Shown here: positions 61,536 through 64,000 of the stretch, one piece after another
How the letters are laid out: each line of letters opens with the position of its first letter
How positions within the stretch are numbered: position 1 is the first letter of the stretch
Assembly (NCBI GenBank): GCA_965279475.1
Contig: CBDIIA010000003.1
Location: forward strand, 4,340,001 to 4,404,000
DNA from: Pseudorhodoferax sp965279475
GTDB lineage: Bacteria; Pseudomonadota; Gammaproteobacteria; Burkholderiales; Burkholderiaceae_C
DNA length: 64,000 nucleotides
Direction: 5' to 3'
The notes under the pieces: model-generated
What the model was told of the DNA's origin: nothing
Seen by the model: only the letters and a program-made list of their open reading frames with translations
Databases searched by the model: none
Program-made: the position numbers and the translations under genes

Positions 61536-62182
61536 CGTGCGCCCCGTTTCTCGAGGTGCCGCACGAGCAGGATCAGCGGCACGCACATCACCAGATAGAT
61601 CAGCGCGACCAGTGTGAACACGGTGGCGTTCTGGAAGGTGGAGGTGGCGATCAGCTTGCCCTGCAGCGCCAGCTCGGCGACCGTGATGGTCGAGGCCTGC
61701 GACGAGTCCTTCAGCATCATGATCATGATGTTGCCGTAGGGCGGCAGCACGATCTTCACCGCCTGCGGCAGCACCACGCGGCGCATCGTCAGCCACCAGC
61801 CCATGCCCATCGCCCGCGCGGCCTCGACCTGGCCGTGGTCGACCGCCTCGATGCCGGCGCGGAAGTTCTCCGACTGGTAGGCCGAATAGGCGATGCCCAG
61901 CCCCAGGATGCCGGCCTGCAGGGCCGACATCGCGATGCCGACGTCGGGCATCACGAAGTACAGGAAGAACAGCAGCACGATGATCGGGATGCCGCGCAGC
62001 AGGTTGATCACCAGCGCGGCGAAGTTCGCGAGGAACGGGATGCCCGAGACGCGCATCACCGCCCACACCAGGCCGAGCGCCGTCGACAGCAGCAGCGAGC
62101 CGAGCGTCACCTGGATGGTGAGCCACGCTCCCTGCAGCAGGATCGGCATGAACTCGCGTGTGTGCTGCCAGAACTGCGTCAT
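61532..62182 (-). CDS. Polar amino-acid ABC transporter permease
   Basis: A 216-residue inner-membrane permease of the HisMQ/GltJ group, with about five helices. The N-terminal TIQVTLGSLLLSTALGLVWA segment and the EAA loop (VEAARAMGMGWWLTMRRVVL, then PQAVKIVLPPYGN) are typical. Only one permease gene is present, so the transporter probably works as a homodimer. It follows the binding protein gene by 147 nt, a gap occupied by the third nested-hairpin element. Confidence 0.92.
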   Translation of the reverse strand: MTQFWQHTREFMPILLQGAWLTIQVTLGSLLLSTALGLVWAVMRVSGIPFLANFAALVINLLRGIPIIVLLFFLYFVMPDVGIAMSALQAGILGLGIAYSAYQSENFRAGIEAVDHGQVEAARAMGMGWWLTMRRVVLPQAVKIVLPPYGNIMIMMLKDSSQASTITVAELALQGKLIATSTFQNATVFTLVALIYLVMCVPLILLVRHLEKRGAR

Positions 62183-62230
62183 TTCAAATTACCTCAGGCC
62201 AGTGCAAAGAGCTGTGTCCTGCAGCGCGCG

Positions 62231-62320
62231 AATACCGCGGAACCGGCTTTGCCGGGCCGCTGGTATTGCCCCCGGCAGGGGGTTGGCGGAGCGACACGAA
62301 GTGCGCGCAGACTGGGGGCG
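62231..62320 (-). repeat. Nested-hairpin 3' element, copy 3 (between binding protein and permease genes)
   Basis: Copy 3. The outer stem is AATACC/GGTATT, against GCACC/GGTGC in copies 1 and 2. The GCGG/CCGC stem and CCGGC-TTT-GCCGG hairpin are kept, and the second hairpin is CCCCC-GGCA-GGGGG. A GCGACACGAAGTGCGC block follows. It begins 9 nt after the binding-protein stop, inside the operon, where it could lower downstream expression relative to the binding protein. Confidence 0.65.
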
Positions 62321-62329
62321 AACAACAGA

Positions 62330-63082
62330 TCACAGGCCCCATTTTTTAAGGATGGTGTCGATCGTTCCGTTGGCCTTGAGCTTGGTCAGCGCGGTGTTCA
62401 CCTTGCCCATCAGCTCGGTGTCGCCCTTGCGGGTGGCGATGCCGATGCTGTTGACCATCGTCGGCTTGAAGCTGGTGACCATGCGCAGATTGGGGAACAG
62501 GCCCTTGGACACGGCGAAGGCCGCGATCGGGTAGTCGAGCACGCCCACGTCGATGCGGCCGGCATTGGCATCGCGCATCAGGTCGGCGGTGGTGTCGTAC
62601 AGCTTCACTTCGCTGAACAGGCCGCTCTTCTGCAGCGGCTCGACGAAGGCCGTTCCCACCTGCACGCCGACGCGCTTGCCCTTCATGTCGGCCAGCGCGA
62701 CGTAGGCCGTAGTGTCTTTCACCGGCGCGATCACGCCTTCGCCGTAGCTGTAGATCGGCTGCGAGAAATCGACCACTTCCTGGCGCACTGGCGTGATGAA
62801 CATCGCCGCCGAGATCAGGTCGATGCGCTTGGAGGTCAGCGAACTGATCAGCGTGGAAAACTGCATCGGCTCGACCTGCACACCGAAGCCGGCTTCCTTG
62901 CCGACCGCGTTGACGATGTCGACCATGATGCCGTCGATGGTGTTGGTCTTGGTTTCGAGAAACGTGAACGGGCTGCCGGTCGGCGTGGAGCCAACCTTCA
63001 TCGGCGTCTGGGCCGAAGCCGGCGCACCGACCGTCAATGCAAGGGTGGCCAGCAGCGAAGCTGCAACAGCGACGAGTTTCAT
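62330..63082 (-). CDS. Polar amino-acid ABC transporter substrate-binding protein
   Basis: A 250-residue periplasmic binding protein of the type 3 family. A signal peptide (residues 1-24, cleavage at ASA/QT) leads to the two-lobed domain: FTFLETKTNTIDGIMVDIVN, then RIDLISAAMFITPVRQEVVD, GKRVGVQVGTAFVEPL and GRIDVGVLDYPIA. These are the amino-acid-contacting motifs of the family (Arg of TPVRQE binds the alpha-carboxylate). The ligand is unknown; the FAD oxidase and regulator suggest an amine or amino acid. It is the first gene of the transporter run. Confidence 0.9.
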   Translation of the reverse strand: MKLVAVAASLLATLALTVGAPASAQTPMKVGSTPTGSPFTFLETKTNTIDGIMVDIVNAVGKEAGFGVQVEPMQFSTLISSLTSKRIDLISAAMFITPVRQEVVDFSQPIYSYGEGVIAPVKDTTAYVALADMKGKRVGVQVGTAFVEPLQKSGLFSEVKLYDTTADLMRDANAGRIDVGVLDYPIAAFAVSKGLFPNLRMVTSFKPTMVNSIGIATRKGDTELMGKVNTALTKLKANGTIDTILKKWGL

Positions 63083-63180
63083 GGTGTGTGTCCTTTTCGG
63101 TTGAATCAAGTTGGCCAAGCCGCGCACGGTGAATCGGCCAGCCCTGGCGGCATGTCGGCAGCTGGTCGTGAGGGAAAACA

Positions 63181-63849
63181 TCATGGCTTGACGGTGCGGG
63201 TGATGGCCCACAACACGGTCGTCAGTGCCGGCCCGGGGTTGCGCCAGCGGCGCGGGGTGCTGCCGTCGTAGCAGAAGCTGTCGCCTGTCTCCAGCCGAAG
63301 CAACCGGTCCTGCACGAAGAGTTCGAGCTGGCCGTCGATCACGTAGCCGACCTGCTCGCCCTTGTGCGTGAAGAACAGCGCGTCGCCCGTCGAGCCGCCG
63401 GGCTCGATCACCGCGCGGTACATCTCGACCTGGCCCGTCGCCGCGGGCGGCGTCAGGTTTTCCTTGTGGATGCCCTTGTCGCCGAGGTCGATGCGCCGGT
63501 GCATGCCGGCGCGGACCATCGCGCCTTCGACTTCGCTTTCGCTGTGCTGCGTGTTGCGGATCAACGCCTCCAGCGGCAGCTGCAGCTCCTTGGCCAGGGC
63601 CTCCAGCGTGCGCATCGAGATCGAGCGCAGACCGCGTTCGATCTGGCTCAGCAGACTCACCGAAATGCCGCAGCCTGCCGCCACCTGCTGCAGCGACAGG
63701 GCGAGCGCCTTGCGACGGTGGCGCAACTGCTCGCCGAGCCAGAGGTCGATCACCGAATGGATGCGGTGGGCCGGCGCCTGCCCACTGCCGCTCCAGGCGA
63801 CCGCCGTCGTGTCGGCGGTGCGGGTGGACGTGGTGGGCGCGTGGTTCAT
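63181..63849 (-). CDS. XRE-family regulator with cupin domain (PuuR-like)
   Basis: A 222-residue transcription factor. Residues about 38-95 form the helix-turn-helix (HRRKALALSLQQVAAGCGIS, then SLLSQIERGLRSISMRTL). The C-terminal cupin (about 135-215) has IEPGGSTGDALFFTHKGEQVG and GDSFCYDGSTPRRWRNPG. The architecture matches PuuR, which represses putrescine use in E. coli. Its stop lies 98 nt before the binding-protein gene on the same strand, so it probably regulates that operon. A dyad operator lies just upstream of its own start. Confidence 0.85.
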   Translation of the reverse strand: MNHAPTTSTRTADTTAVAWSGSGQAPAHRIHSVIDLWLGEQLRHRRKALALSLQQVAAGCGISVSLLSQIERGLRSISMRTLEALAKELQLPLEALIRNTQHSESEVEGAMVRAGMHRRIDLGDKGIHKENLTPPAATGQVEMYRAVIEPGGSTGDALFFTHKGEQVGYVIDGQLELFVQDRLLRLETGDSFCYDGSTPRRWRNPGPALTTVLWAITRTVKP

Positions 63850-63870
63850 GGGCAGGGTGCGAAGTTAAAT

Positions 63871-63886
63871 TTTCACAGTTGTGAAA
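63871..63886. promoter_or_regulatory. Dyad operator upstream of the XRE-cupin regulator
   Basis: TTTCACA (63871-63877) and TGTGAAA (63880-63886) form a perfect 7-bp inverted repeat with a 2-bp centre, 21 nt ahead of the regulator's ATG. It is AT-rich against a GC-rich background, fitting an autoregulatory site. From 63890 to the window end nothing coding was recognised. Confidence 0.55.
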
Positions 63887-64000
63887 TTTGCACAAGCAAT
63901 TGCCGGGCCACTTTAATCCCCCGGCCCGGACACCGTATCGGTACAAACCAGCAAACAAACGGCGTGCCGTTGCCCGTGGATGGTGCGGAGAGCGCCCGTT

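Overview
The window is 64 kb of GC-rich, densely coding chromosome from a betaproteobacterium. Gene content points to the order Burkholderiales, in the Rubrivivax/Leptothrix/Methylibium-like neighbourhood. The clues are dusB-fis-purH, hemL/thiD-like/rubredoxin beside a pilGHIJ-chpA cluster, algH-ruvX-pyrR-pyrB-pyrC', an infA paralogue, the pcaIJF/pcaR layout, an IPTL-CTERM protein, and intergenic hairpin repeats of a kind I associate with this order. The species cannot be named from sequence alone. Most of the window is core housekeeping. No prophage, CRISPR array, insertion sequence or integrase was seen.

Layout. 1-5.4 kb is the most accessory-like part: a decayed transporter-receptor fragment, an adhesin-E-like secreted protein, mntH, an AbrB/PIN toxin-antitoxin pair, a second, divergent Nramp-family transporter, a fragment of an NDH-2-type NADH dehydrogenase, and a secreted IPTL-CTERM protein. 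5.5-9.1 kb holds the last steps of the beta-ketoadipate pathway (pcaI, pcaJ, pcaF) opposite the IclR-type regulator pcaR, with a clear operator between them. 9.2-14.8 kb has small conserved genes, a dihaem cytochrome c4, and a MoxR ATPase/GNAT/VWA run. 14.8-20.9 kb is tamA-tamB, followed by tRNA-Arg(CCT). 21-28.8 kb carries an orphan ModA-like lipoprotein, yqaA, dusB-fis, purH, a glycine-zipper protein, hemL and a thiD-like kinase.

28.8-39 kb is rubredoxin followed by a Chp-type chemosensory system for type IV pili: two single-domain response regulators, a CheW-like adaptor, the PilJ chemoreceptor and a 2116-residue hybrid ChpA kinase. 39-44 kb has an XRE-cupin regulator, an MFS transporter, a flavin-dependent monooxygenase and a photolyase. 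43.9-48.5 kb is the algH-ruvX-pyrR-pyrB-pyrC'-plsC run, in which the dihydroorotase homologue has lost its zinc ligands. 48.5-51.3 kb encodes a ferric-type ABC ATPase and permease with no binding protein. 51.3-59.2 kb has infA, ychF, a MOSC protein, a UbiH-type hydroxylase, a DsbC-type isomerase, an M61 peptidase and an alpha/beta hydrolase. 59.5-63.9 kb is a catabolic/uptake unit: XRE-cupin regulator, polar amino-acid ABC transporter and FAD-dependent amine oxidase.

The most unexplained signal is a dispersed intergenic element, present three times (about 52.2, 59.4 and 62.2 kb). Each copy sits 6-9 nt beyond the stop codon of a minus-strand gene. Each can fold into the same set of nested stems, and base changes between copies preserve pairing in two of the stems. 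Several well-formed promoter/operator dyads (pcaI/pcaR, the AbrB/PIN pair, the IPTL-CTERM gene, the monooxygenase and the terminal XRE-cupin regulator) are also annotated.
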